A stretch of 8,577 nt of DNA from Candidatus Aminicenantota bacterium. GTDB taxonomy: Bacteria; Acidobacteriota; Aminicenantia; Aminicenantales; Saccharicenantaceae. The DNA is taken from assembly GCA_011048485.1 (NCBI GenBank), contig DSDX01000059.1, forward strand, positions 1-8,577, written 5' to 3'. Below are positions 1 through 5,657 of this stretch, one piece after another; position 1 is the stretch's first letter; every line of letters starts with the position of its first letter. The notes under the pieces were generated by a model, which was not told the origin of the DNA, did no database searches, and saw only the letters and a program-made list of their open reading frames with translations. Made by a program: the position numbers and the translations under genes.

Positions 1-1
1 C

Positions 2-64
2 AACATCATTCCCTGGTCCCAGGTCTTCATCCGAACGAAGGGGCCCGGGAAGAGGACGTCATGA
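2..64 (+). CDS. 3' end of an upstream gene (partial, unidentified)
   Basis: The reading frame beginning at base 2 stays open from the window edge and ends in TGA at 62-64. It encodes the 20-residue tail NIIPWSQVFIRTKGPGKRTS. The TGA overlaps the ATG of the next gene as ATGA, the usual arrangement for two co-transcribed, translationally coupled genes. Another same-frame overlap of this kind occurs between the fucosidase and mutarotase genes in this window, which supports the reading. The basic C-terminus gives no family clue and I do not recognise the product. With only 20 codons visible, an open frame could be chance; the stop position is the main argument. Confidence 0.5.
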   Translation, partial: NIIPWSQVFIRTKGPGKRTS

Positions 65-1356
65 AGGGCGCCGGGGGCCGTCTCGCGCTCGTCGCTCTCG
101 CCGGGTGGGCCTTGCTCGGGCCCGGCCCGGCCGCGGCCCAGAACGGCGGACGCCAGGTCATCCCTCAGGACGAGCTCCGCAGCGTCGCGCCGAACGTCTA
201 TCTCGACTGCGACCGTCGGACCTGCGATTTCGACTACATCAAGACCGAGATCACCTTCGTCAACTACGTCCTCGACCGCCAGAGCGCCGACGTCCACGTC
301 ATCGTCACACGGCAGGGGACGGGCAGCGGAGGCAACGAGTATACGATGGCCTTCGTGGGCCTCAAGCGCCACCAGGGGAAGGACGCGACCCTGCGCTACT
401 ACTCGGCCCCGACGGACACCGAGGACCAGTACCGCCGCGGCTTCGTCAACGTCCTCAAGCAGGGGCTCATCCCTTACGTGTACGACACCCCCCTGGCCGA
501 GTTCATCTCCATCAGCTACGCCCAAAGGGAGGACTACCGCCCGACCCCGGCCTCCGATCCCTGGAACTACTGGGTCTTCGGCCTGGGCTTGAGGGGGGAG
601 GGGAACTTCGAGGACCAGGCCGAGCGGTTCAGCTACCGGCTTAACGTTTGGTCCAACCGGACGACGGAGGCCATCAAGGTCCGACTCTCGGCCGGCATGA
701 ACTACTACCACCGCCGCTACGAGATCCCGGACGAGGAGCCGATTATTAGCAACAGCAACCGGAAGAACGCCTCGGCGGCGGTCTTCAGCTCGATCGACGG
801 CCACTGGTCGTGGGGCGGTTCGGCCAGCCTCTATTCCTCGACCTACGACAACGCCCGGCTCTACGCCTCGGTCGGGCCGGCCGTCGAGTTCAACCTCTTC
901 CCCTACGCCGAGGCCACGCGCCGGGAGCTCCGCTTCCAGTACAAGCTCGGTTTCTCGGCCCGGGATTACTACGAGATCACGATCCTCGGCCTGGAGAGGG
1001 AGAATATCTTCACCCAGGCTCTCCAGGTCGTTCTCGAGATCAAGGAACCCTGGGGCTCCGTCGGCGCCTCGGTCCAAGGGTCGACTTTCATCCCCGACTT
1101 CAAATACAACAACCTGCGGGCCGAGTTCGGCGTCTACGTCAATCTGTTCAAGGGGTTCTCGTTCAACGTCGGCGGCGAATACTCGCGCATCCGGGACCAG
1201 ATCTCCCTCCCGGGCCGGGACTATTCCCCCGAGGAGATCCTGCTCGAGCTCAAGCGCCTGGCCTCGGGCTACGAGGTCAGCTTCGAGATCGGGATCAACT
1301 ACCGGTTCGGCTCGATCTACAGCAACGTCGTCAACCCGCGCTTCGGGAACATGTAG
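61..1356 (+). CDS. Predicted outer-membrane beta-barrel protein of unknown function
   Basis: The 431-aa product starts with a Sec signal peptide: Lys2 and Arg7, a hydrophobic stretch to about residue 20, and a likely cleavage after Ala26 (GPAAA|Q). The mature N-terminal part, about 40-150, contains the only two cysteines (Cys50 and Cys55, in YLDCDRRTC), which could form a disulfide, and a conserved-looking block (CDFDYIKTEITFVNYV, then GTGSGGNEYTMAF). From about 170 (DPWNYWVF) onward the sequence alternates polar and hydrophobic residues with many Tyr, Phe and Gly, as in beta-barrels. The last strand is near YEVSFEIGINYRFG, followed by a short polar tail. It resembles uncharacterised 'CDFDYIxTEIxFVNYVxDR' proteins known mainly from Bacteroidota and relatives; no function is known to me. 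The ATG at 61 is supported by AGAGGA at 51-56 and by the ATGA overlap with the preceding gene. The barrel assignment is inferred from composition. Confidence 0.8.
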   Translation: MKGAGGRLALVALAGWALLGPGPAAAQNGGRQVIPQDELRSVAPNVYLDCDRRTCDFDYIKTEITFVNYVLDRQSADVHVIVTRQGTGSGGNEYTMAFVGLKRHQGKDATLRYYSAPTDTEDQYRRGFVNVLKQGLIPYVYDTPLAEFISISYAQREDYRPTPASDPWNYWVFGLGLRGEGNFEDQAERFSYRLNVWSNRTTEAIKVRLSAGMNYYHRRYEIPDEEPIISNSNRKNASAAVFSSIDGHWSWGGSASLYSSTYDNARLYASVGPAVEFNLFPYAEATRRELRFQYKLGFSARDYYEITILGLERENIFTQALQVVLEIKEPWGSVGASVQGSTFIPDFKYNNLRAEFGVYVNLFKGFSFNVGGEYSRIRDQISLPGRDYSPEEILLELKRLASGYEVSFEIGINYRFGSIYSNVVNPRFGNM

Positions 1357-1375
1357 GACGGCGGTCCCGGGCCCT

Positions 1376-1720
1376 TCAGTCCGCGTGAAAGACCTCGTCC
1401 ATCCGGCTCCAGAACTCCTTGTCTCCCCGCGTCGGGATGGGACTCTGACAGGGATCGGTCTCTGTCCACCACCGCCGCGTCTCGGGGTCCGCTGCCATTC
1501 GGGCCATGTCGGCCTCGTAATCGTCGCCTGTGTATTCGAAGTAGGCAAACAGCAGGTATTGGCCAGTCCCGACCTCGCGCAGGAAGATCGAGTAGTTGCG
1601 GATGTGGCATTCCTCGATCTTGGCCAGGACGCCGGGCCACACGGCCGCGTGGAGTTCCTTGTAGCGGGCGATCATGTCCGGCTTGACGCCGATGACCAGG
1701 CCGTACCGCCGGGCCTTCAT
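1376..1720 (-). CDS. L-rhamnose mutarotase family protein (RhaM/DUF718), possibly acting on L-fucose
   Basis: This 114-aa cytoplasmic protein has no signal peptide and is close to the length of E. coli RhaM (about 104 aa). RhaM interconverts the alpha and beta anomers of L-rhamnose. Family landmarks are present: Tyr20 and His24 (RYKELH), which match the active-site Tyr and His of RhaM, then Trp28-Pro29 (HAAVWP), NYSIFL at 42-47, LLFAYFEY at 56-63, and the Trp84-Trp85 pair (RRWWTET). The ATG at 1720-1718 overlaps the fucosidase stop as ATGA, with GGAGGGGGG six bases upstream, so translation is probably coupled. Because the partner gene is an alpha-L-fucosidase, L-fucose is a plausible substrate in place of rhamnose; this is inference. 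The gene ends 19 bases from the convergent beta-barrel gene. Confidence 0.88.
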   Translation of the reverse strand: MKARRYGLVIGVKPDMIARYKELHAAVWPGVLAKIEECHIRNYSIFLREVGTGQYLLFAYFEYTGDDYEADMARMAADPETRRWWTETDPCQSPIPTRGDKEFWSRMDEVFHAD

Positions 1721-3162
1721 TTCGATCCCCCCTCCGCGGCGCCGGCCGTCGGGGCCGCCCCCGTGATCTTGACGGCCACGGGCCAATCCGGACCCCAGAC
1801 GAGGCGCTGCTTGTCGGAGCTTTCGGTCTCCGCTCCCGGGAGAGGCGGTGCCTTGACCAGGCGGACGGTCTGCTTCCGCGTGACCTCGATCTTGAGCCCG
1901 GCCGGCGTCCGCTCCCAAGGCAGCTCCCCTTCCTGGCCGAGGAGCGTGACCTTCGTTTCGGGCGTCGCCGCGACGGAGCGGAGCAGAAGGGTCCGGGCAT
2001 TGCCCTCGAGCCCGGCCAGCGCGTAGACGGTCCCTTCCCCATTTTTCCGGGTGAACCAGACCTCGCCCTCGTTCGTGATGGTCCACGGCCGGACGCCGCG
2101 GACCGATTCTCCGTAGAGCATCATCCACAGCCCCAGGTCGCGGAGCAGCTCCTCGTCGGCGGGGGCGATCGTCCCGTCGGGCCGGGGGCCAACGTTGAGG
2201 AGCATGTTCCCGCCCCGGGCCCGGATGTGGATGAGGTTCTCGATGATGGCCGCGGTCGGCCGGACGACCGCTCGGGGCAGATACGACCACTGGTAGCTTG
2301 TGGTCAGGCAGCTCTCCCAGGCGTGGTCGGCGGCCTGACCGGGGATCTCCTGCTCGGGCGTCGGGATCTCGCCGCGCCCGATGAAGACGTCCTGGCGGAC
2401 GCGCCAGGCGTGCATCTTGAGGGGCTCGCACGCTCCGTCGAACCAGAGCATGAAGATGTCGCCGTAGCGCGTCAGCAGCTCCTCGATCTGTCCGCGCTCG
2501 TAGTCGGCGAAGCCGAGCCGGTTCGGGCCGAACGGGGCCGGGCTGTCGAAGTCCGGCGTGGTGATGTGGCCCGTCCGCCGGCCCGTCTCCCACTGATAGC
2601 GAAAATCGCCCGGGGAGTAATAGAAGCCGACGAGGAGGCCTTCTTTGCGGAAGGCCTCGGCGACCATGGCCGCGATGTCCTTGCCGAAGGGCGTCCGGGT
2701 GATCTTCAGATCGCTCAGGGCCGTATCGAACATGCAGAAGCCGTCATGGTGCTTGGCCGTGAAGACGACGTACTCTATGCCGGCCAGCTTGGCCAGCCGG
2801 GCCCAGCCGGCGGGATCGAAGGCCGTCGGCTCGAAGGTCTCGGCCAGAGCGTAATAGCTCTCGATGAACGCCTCCGAGGCGTTGTAGAGCGGCCAGGAGA
2901 TCTCCGTCCCCACCTGGGAGTTCGGGCCCCAATGGATGAACAGGCCCAGGCCGGCGTCGCGGAAGATCTCCGTCTTGGCCGGATCGTTGGACAGGCGCAC
3001 GGCGTCTTCCGGGACAAGCGGTACGGCCGGAGTCTCCGCGTCGGCACGTTCGGGCGGCCTGGCCGGACAGCCGACCGAGGCGGCGACGGCGACGAACACG
3101 AGAGCGGTCAGAACGGCGACGCGGACGGGGACGCGGACGCGAGGGATCATGGGCATCGTCAT
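1717..3162 (-). CDS. GH29 alpha-L-fucosidase, predicted lipoprotein
   Basis: The 481-aa enzyme is predicted to release L-fucose from glycans by the retaining GH29 mechanism. The N-terminus has a basic stretch, a hydrophobic run (about 15-30) and a lipobox (ASVGC, Cys32), so the mature protein should be lipid-anchored outside the cytoplasm. The catalytic domain runs from about 55 to 360: FIHWGP at 75-80, KHHDGF at 137-142, FYYSPGDF at 180-187, LWFDGA with probable nucleophile Asp242, GEIPTPEQEIPG at 264-275, AWESC at 281-285, GGNMLLNVGPRPDG at 317-330. A beta-sandwich-like region (about 361-437) and a 40-residue Ala/Gly/Pro-rich tail follow. The start at 3162 is fixed by AAGGAGG five bases upstream; in-frame Met3 and Met5 are less well placed. 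Its stop overlaps the mutarotase start (ATGA). The open frame continues far upstream of 3162, but only as antisense to the URO-D gene. Confidence 0.94.
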   Translation of the reverse strand: MTMPMIPRVRVPVRVAVLTALVFVAVAASVGCPARPPERADAETPAVPLVPEDAVRLSNDPAKTEIFRDAGLGLFIHWGPNSQVGTEISWPLYNASEAFIESYYALAETFEPTAFDPAGWARLAKLAGIEYVVFTAKHHDGFCMFDTALSDLKITRTPFGKDIAAMVAEAFRKEGLLVGFYYSPGDFRYQWETGRRTGHITTPDFDSPAPFGPNRLGFADYERGQIEELLTRYGDIFMLWFDGACEPLKMHAWRVRQDVFIGRGEIPTPEQEIPGQAADHAWESCLTTSYQWSYLPRAVVRPTAAIIENLIHIRARGGNMLLNVGPRPDGTIAPADEELLRDLGLWMMLYGESVRGVRPWTITNEGEVWFTRKNGEGTVYALAGLEGNARTLLLRSVAATPETKVTLLGQEGELPWERTPAGLKIEVTRKQTVRLVKAPPLPGAETESSDKQRLVWGPDWPVAVKITGAAPTAGAAEGGSK

Positions 3163-3167
3163 GTTGG

Positions 3168-3186
3168 CCTCCTTCGTGACCTCCTT
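3168..3186 (-). promoter_or_regulatory. Tandem Shine-Dalgarno sequences before the fucosidase gene
   Basis: On the minus strand two perfect AAGGAGG heptamers lie 12 bases apart (3186-3180 and 3174-3168). The proximal copy is five bases from the ATG at 3162. The distal copy continues into a T (AAGGAGGT) but has no start codon at a workable distance, so it may be a ribosome standby or secondary site, or simply chance. Confidence 0.7.
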
Positions 3187-3232
3187 GTACTGGAAGGGCC
3201 GGCAAAAATCAAATCGCGCGCCGGACAGCGCG

Positions 3233-3261
3233 TTGACCCGGCGGGAGGAGCGTCCTATAAT
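3233..3261 (+). promoter_or_regulatory. Near-consensus housekeeping promoter placing transcription start at the URO-D GTG
   Basis: The -35 element TTGACC (3233-3238) and a perfect -10 TATAAT (3256-3261) are separated by 17 bases, the optimal sigma-70 spacing. Six bases follow the -10 before the GTG at 3268, so the expected transcription start falls on or within a base or two of the start codon. An A-rich tract (AAAAATCAAAT, 3204-3214) stands out in GC-rich surroundings about 54-64 bases upstream of the predicted start. It may act as an UP-like element, although it sits slightly further upstream than the classical position. Confidence 0.8.
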
Positions 3262-3267
3262 CCGGCC

Positions 3268-4383
3268 GTGACCTCCAAAGAGAGGATGCTCCGGGCCCTG
3301 GCCCGGGAAAAGCCGGACCGCCTGCCCGCGACCGTCCACCAGTGGCAGAGGTACCACCTCGACACCTTTCTCGGCGGGGCCGGCGACCTCGAGGCCTTCC
3401 GGATGTTCGGCCTCGACGCCTCGATCCAGTGCTCCCAGGACATGGGCCAGTTCTGGCTCACGGACGCCGACTTCGCCAGGTTCTCGACGCCCGCATGGAA
3501 GGACGAGGCCGAGGTCCTGAGCGCGGACCCCGATCACCGCGCCTGCCGGCACACCATCACGACCCCTGGGGGGACGCTCACCTACCTCGCCGAGGGCGAC
3601 CGGATGACGACCTGGGTCTCCGAGTATCTTATCAAGCGCGACGACGACATCCGGCTCATCGAGAAATACATGCCCGTGCCCCGGCTCGATGCCGGCCCGG
3701 TCCGCAAGGCCTACGACACGGTCGGCGGGGACGGCATCCTGCGCGGCTTCGTCTGGGGCGACCAGGCCGGCTGCTGGCAGCACGCTGCCTGCCTCATGGA
3801 CGTTCAGGAGCTCATCCTCAAGACGTTCGACGATCCGGCCTGGGTCCACGAGCTCCTGCGCATTTTGCTCGGGAAGAAGATGCGCTTCATCGAGTCCATG
3901 AAGGGGGCGCCTTTCGACCTCGTCGAAACGGGCGGCGGGGCGGCGTCGTCGACCCTCATCTCCCCCGCCCTGCACGAGGAGTTCTGCCTCCCTTACGACC
4001 GGACGATGCACGACGCCCTCCACGACCTCGGATTCAAGGTCGTCTACCACACCTGCGGCGGGACGAAGGGCATCGAGGAGCACATCGTCGGGAACGGCTG
4101 CGATGCCTCGGAGACCCTGGCCCCGCCGTCGATCGGCGGCAACCAGGAGCCCTGGGAGTTCAAGGCCAAGATCGGCCGCCGTTTGGCCCTCATCGGCGGC
4201 CTCGACCAGTTCAACGTCCTGACCGAAGGGACGCCGGAGGTCATCGGGGCCAAGGTCCGCGAGCTCTTCGAGAAGGTCGGCGGCGACGGCGGCTACGTCC
4301 TGTCCTGCTGCGATCACTTCTTCGAGACGCCGCCCGAGAATCTGAGGGTCTACGCCGAGGCGGCCCGGGCGTGCGTCTATTAG
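3268..4383 (+). CDS. Uroporphyrinogen decarboxylase-like protein (URO-D/MtaA superfamily), paralog 1
   Basis: The 371-aa product opens with TSKERMLRALAREKPDRLP, the standard start of URO-D-family proteins that are not HemE, which supports the GTG at 3268 over the in-frame ATG at 3286. The superfamily includes HemE and the cobamide-dependent methyltransferases MtaA, MtbA and CmuA. Like the latter it carries His261-x-Cys263 (VYHTCGG) and a downstream Cys347-Cys348 (VLSCCDHF), matching the HxC...C zinc site that activates thiols in MtaA/MtbA. DLVETGGGAAS (217-227), ISPALHEEF (231-239) and ETPPENLR (353-360) are typical family blocks. HemE identity is unlikely given this metal site and the lack of heme genes nearby. 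No corrinoid protein is visible, so the reaction is unknown. It is transcribed divergently from the fucosidase gene and appears leaderless: the only SD-like sequence (GGAGGAG, 3244-3250) lies upstream of the -10. Confidence 0.9.
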   Translation: MTSKERMLRALAREKPDRLPATVHQWQRYHLDTFLGGAGDLEAFRMFGLDASIQCSQDMGQFWLTDADFARFSTPAWKDEAEVLSADPDHRACRHTITTPGGTLTYLAEGDRMTTWVSEYLIKRDDDIRLIEKYMPVPRLDAGPVRKAYDTVGGDGILRGFVWGDQAGCWQHAACLMDVQELILKTFDDPAWVHELLRILLGKKMRFIESMKGAPFDLVETGGGAASSTLISPALHEEFCLPYDRTMHDALHDLGFKVVYHTCGGTKGIEEHIVGNGCDASETLAPPSIGGNQEPWEFKAKIGRRLALIGGLDQFNVLTEGTPEVIGAKVRELFEKVGGDGGYVLSCCDHFFETPPENLRVYAEAARACVY

Positions 4384-4387
4384 GACC

Positions 4388-5452
4388 TCAGTAGCTCCCG
4401 AGATCCCGGACCGTTTCGTAGAGGGCGAAGACGTTCTCGACGCTGGTCTCGGGGAGGAGGTAGTCGTGGCTGGGCGAGGCGATGTAGCCGCCGCCCGGCA
4501 TCATGACGGCCAGGGTTTCTCTGGTCCTGGCCCGGACGAGATCGGGGGTGCCGGCGATGAGCCAATGGTGGGTGTCGATGGAGCCGTTGAAGACGATCCG
4601 TCCGCCGAACGCCGCCTTGAGCTTGGCTGGGGCCATGTCCCGGGCGTCGGGCTGAAGCGCTTGAAGCGCGTCGATCCCGGCCTCGATCAGGGCCGGGATG
4701 AGGGGGAAGAAGCCGCCGCAGCAGTGGAGCTGAACCTGGAGCCCGAAATCGTGGCCCAAGGCGGCCAGCCGGGCCAGGTGGGGCTGGAAGAAACGGCGGA
4801 ACAGGGCCTCGCTCACGACCGGCCCGGTCTGGGTCCCGAAGTCGTTGCCGATGAAGAAGACGTCGATGACGTCGGCCGCAGCCTCGAAGATGCTCAGGCT
4901 GACCTGGAAGTAATAGTCGACCAGGCGACGGAGCAAGACGTCGACGAGGGCCGGGTTCTCGACCAGCGCGACACAGAAGTCCTCCATGCCCATGAGGTCG
5001 ATGGCGTCATGGAAGAACGGGGACCAGTCGCCGCCGAGGACGGCATAGCGGCCGCGCCAGGCCCGGGCGTCTTCGCGAATGCGGGAGACATCCATCCAGG
5101 CCGGGTCGGGCCAGGGGTAGCGCTCGATATCGGCGATCGCCCGGGCGCCGGCCAGGGGATGCCCCATCGGCTGACCGTAGCCGTAACCGGTCCGCTCGAC
5201 GCCGAACGGCGTACGGGCGATCGCTTCGGGATGGACAAAGGCGCGGTCGGGGCTGAACTCGGGAGGCCCGGCGTAGCGCGCGAAGACGCGGCGGAAATCG
5301 TCGCCGACGTGGATCGCGAGCTCCTCGTCGGTCCGAAGGCCCGCCCGGGCCTTGGCGAGGGCCTTCCATTCGGGCGAGGCCCCCAGCCAGACGGGAACGC
5401 GGTCGGGGAACTCTCCGGCGAAGACGGCGAGAACGCGTTCGCGGGACGTCAC
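4388..5452 (-). CDS. Uroporphyrinogen decarboxylase-like protein (URO-D/MtaA superfamily), paralog 2
   Basis: This 354-aa paralog begins MTSRERVLAVFAGEFPDRVP, the same family start as its neighbour, read from a GTG at 5452. Family blocks include DLMGMEDFC (152-160), FFIGNDFGTQTG (199-210) and FGLQVQLHCCGG (236-247). The last holds His243-x-Cys245 of the metal motif. The third ligand position differs from paralog 1: the equivalent C-terminal block is GGYIASPSHDYLLPETSVENV (split at about 321-341), with His329 and no cysteine. This matches the 'SPSH' branch of URO-D-like proteins common in anaerobic bacteria and found in glycan-utilisation contexts. Its substrate is unknown. It ends tail to tail with paralog 1, only four bases between the two stop codons. 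It lacks an SD and has an extended -10 right before the GTG, so it may be transcribed independently of the upstream sigma-factor operon. Confidence 0.9.
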   Translation of the reverse strand: MTSRERVLAVFAGEFPDRVPVWLGASPEWKALAKARAGLRTDEELAIHVGDDFRRVFARYAGPPEFSPDRAFVHPEAIARTPFGVERTGYGYGQPMGHPLAGARAIADIERYPWPDPAWMDVSRIREDARAWRGRYAVLGGDWSPFFHDAIDLMGMEDFCVALVENPALVDVLLRRLVDYYFQVSLSIFEAAADVIDVFFIGNDFGTQTGPVVSEALFRRFFQPHLARLAALGHDFGLQVQLHCCGGFFPLIPALIEAGIDALQALQPDARDMAPAKLKAAFGGRIVFNGSIDTHHWLIAGTPDLVRARTRETLAVMMPGGGYIASPSHDYLLPETSVENVFALYETVRDLGSY

Positions 5453-5459
5453 GCCCGGG

Positions 5460-5468
5460 ATTTTATCA
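5460..5468 (-). promoter_or_regulatory. Extended -10 promoter element directly before the second URO-D gene
   Basis: Read on the minus strand the sequence is TGATAAAAT: a TGn extension plus TAAAAT, a 5/6 match to TATAAT. Seven bases separate it from the GTG at 5452, putting the transcription start at or one base before the start codon. No good -35 is seen at 16-18 bases upstream, which extended -10 promoters tolerate. The first three bases, TGA, are also the stop codon of the preceding small ORF. Confidence 0.55.
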
Positions 5469-5657
5469 CAACTCCGGCTTGAGGAGATCGCCGACGACGA
5501 TCAAGAGCGTCGCGCCGCGCTCCGCGCGCGAGCGGTGGGAGTTCAGGCCGGGAATCCGGGACGTTCGCCGGGAGGACATCCCCGGCTCTCCCTTGGGTTC
5601 GGTCCTTGGCGCGGACGACCGATCGACCTTCAGGAACGCGAAGCCTCGGTCGTTCAC
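5466..5657 (-). CDS. Small 63-aa ORF coupled to the end of the sigma-factor operon
   Basis: I do not recognise this product. The case for it being real rests on sequence context. Its GTG at 5657-5655 overlaps the stop of the 445-aa gene as GTGA, and AAGGAGG lies four bases upstream (5668-5662). By hand count 55 of its 63 codons end in G or C, as expected for genes in this GC-rich genome. The peptide is polar at the start, strongly basic at about 30-47 (SSRRTSRIPG, SHRSRAERG), then has a short hydrophobic stretch (GATLLIVVGDLL, 48-59), too short for a confident membrane segment. It could be a small membrane-associated protein or a degenerate remnant. It ends 13 bases before the second URO-D gene, and its TGA is part of that gene's extended -10. 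Confidence 0.5.
   Translation of the reverse strand: MNDRGFAFLKVDRSSAPRTEPKGEPGMSSRRTSRIPGLNSHRSRAERGATLLIVVGDLLKPEL

Noticed and set aside
1340..1380. GC-rich complementary segments (GGGCCC, CCCGGG) between the convergent ends of the barrel and mutarotase genes, considered as a terminator
   Set aside because: No stable single hairpin followed by a T-tract could be drawn on either strand, and the gap is only 19 bases.
3258..3263. Reverse-strand reading of the TATAAT region (GATTAT) as a bidirectional -10 for the fucosidase
   Set aside because: Only four of six positions match and there is no -35 at a suitable distance on that strand.
2227..3267. Long open frame on the + strand continuous with the first URO-D gene, giving a 718-aa product
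   Set aside because: The extra 347 codons lie antisense to the GH29 gene, whose motifs are unmistakable. They have no family resemblance and precede the promoter at 3233-3261. Long antisense open frames are expected in GC-rich coding DNA.
3163..4317. Minus-strand frame extending the fucosidase to 866 aa
   Set aside because: The extension is antisense to the URO-D gene. The lipoprotein signal and SD at 3162 define the real start.
3268..5452. HemE (heme biosynthesis) as the identity of the URO-D genes
   Set aside because: Both carry the HxC metal motif of methyltransferase-type members, occur as a pair, and have no heme biosynthesis genes beside them.
4466..5482. 338-aa + strand open frame opposite the second URO-D gene
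   Set aside because: Its Gly/Glu/Val/Asp-rich composition is that of a mirror frame, and the minus-strand protein has clear URO-D motifs.
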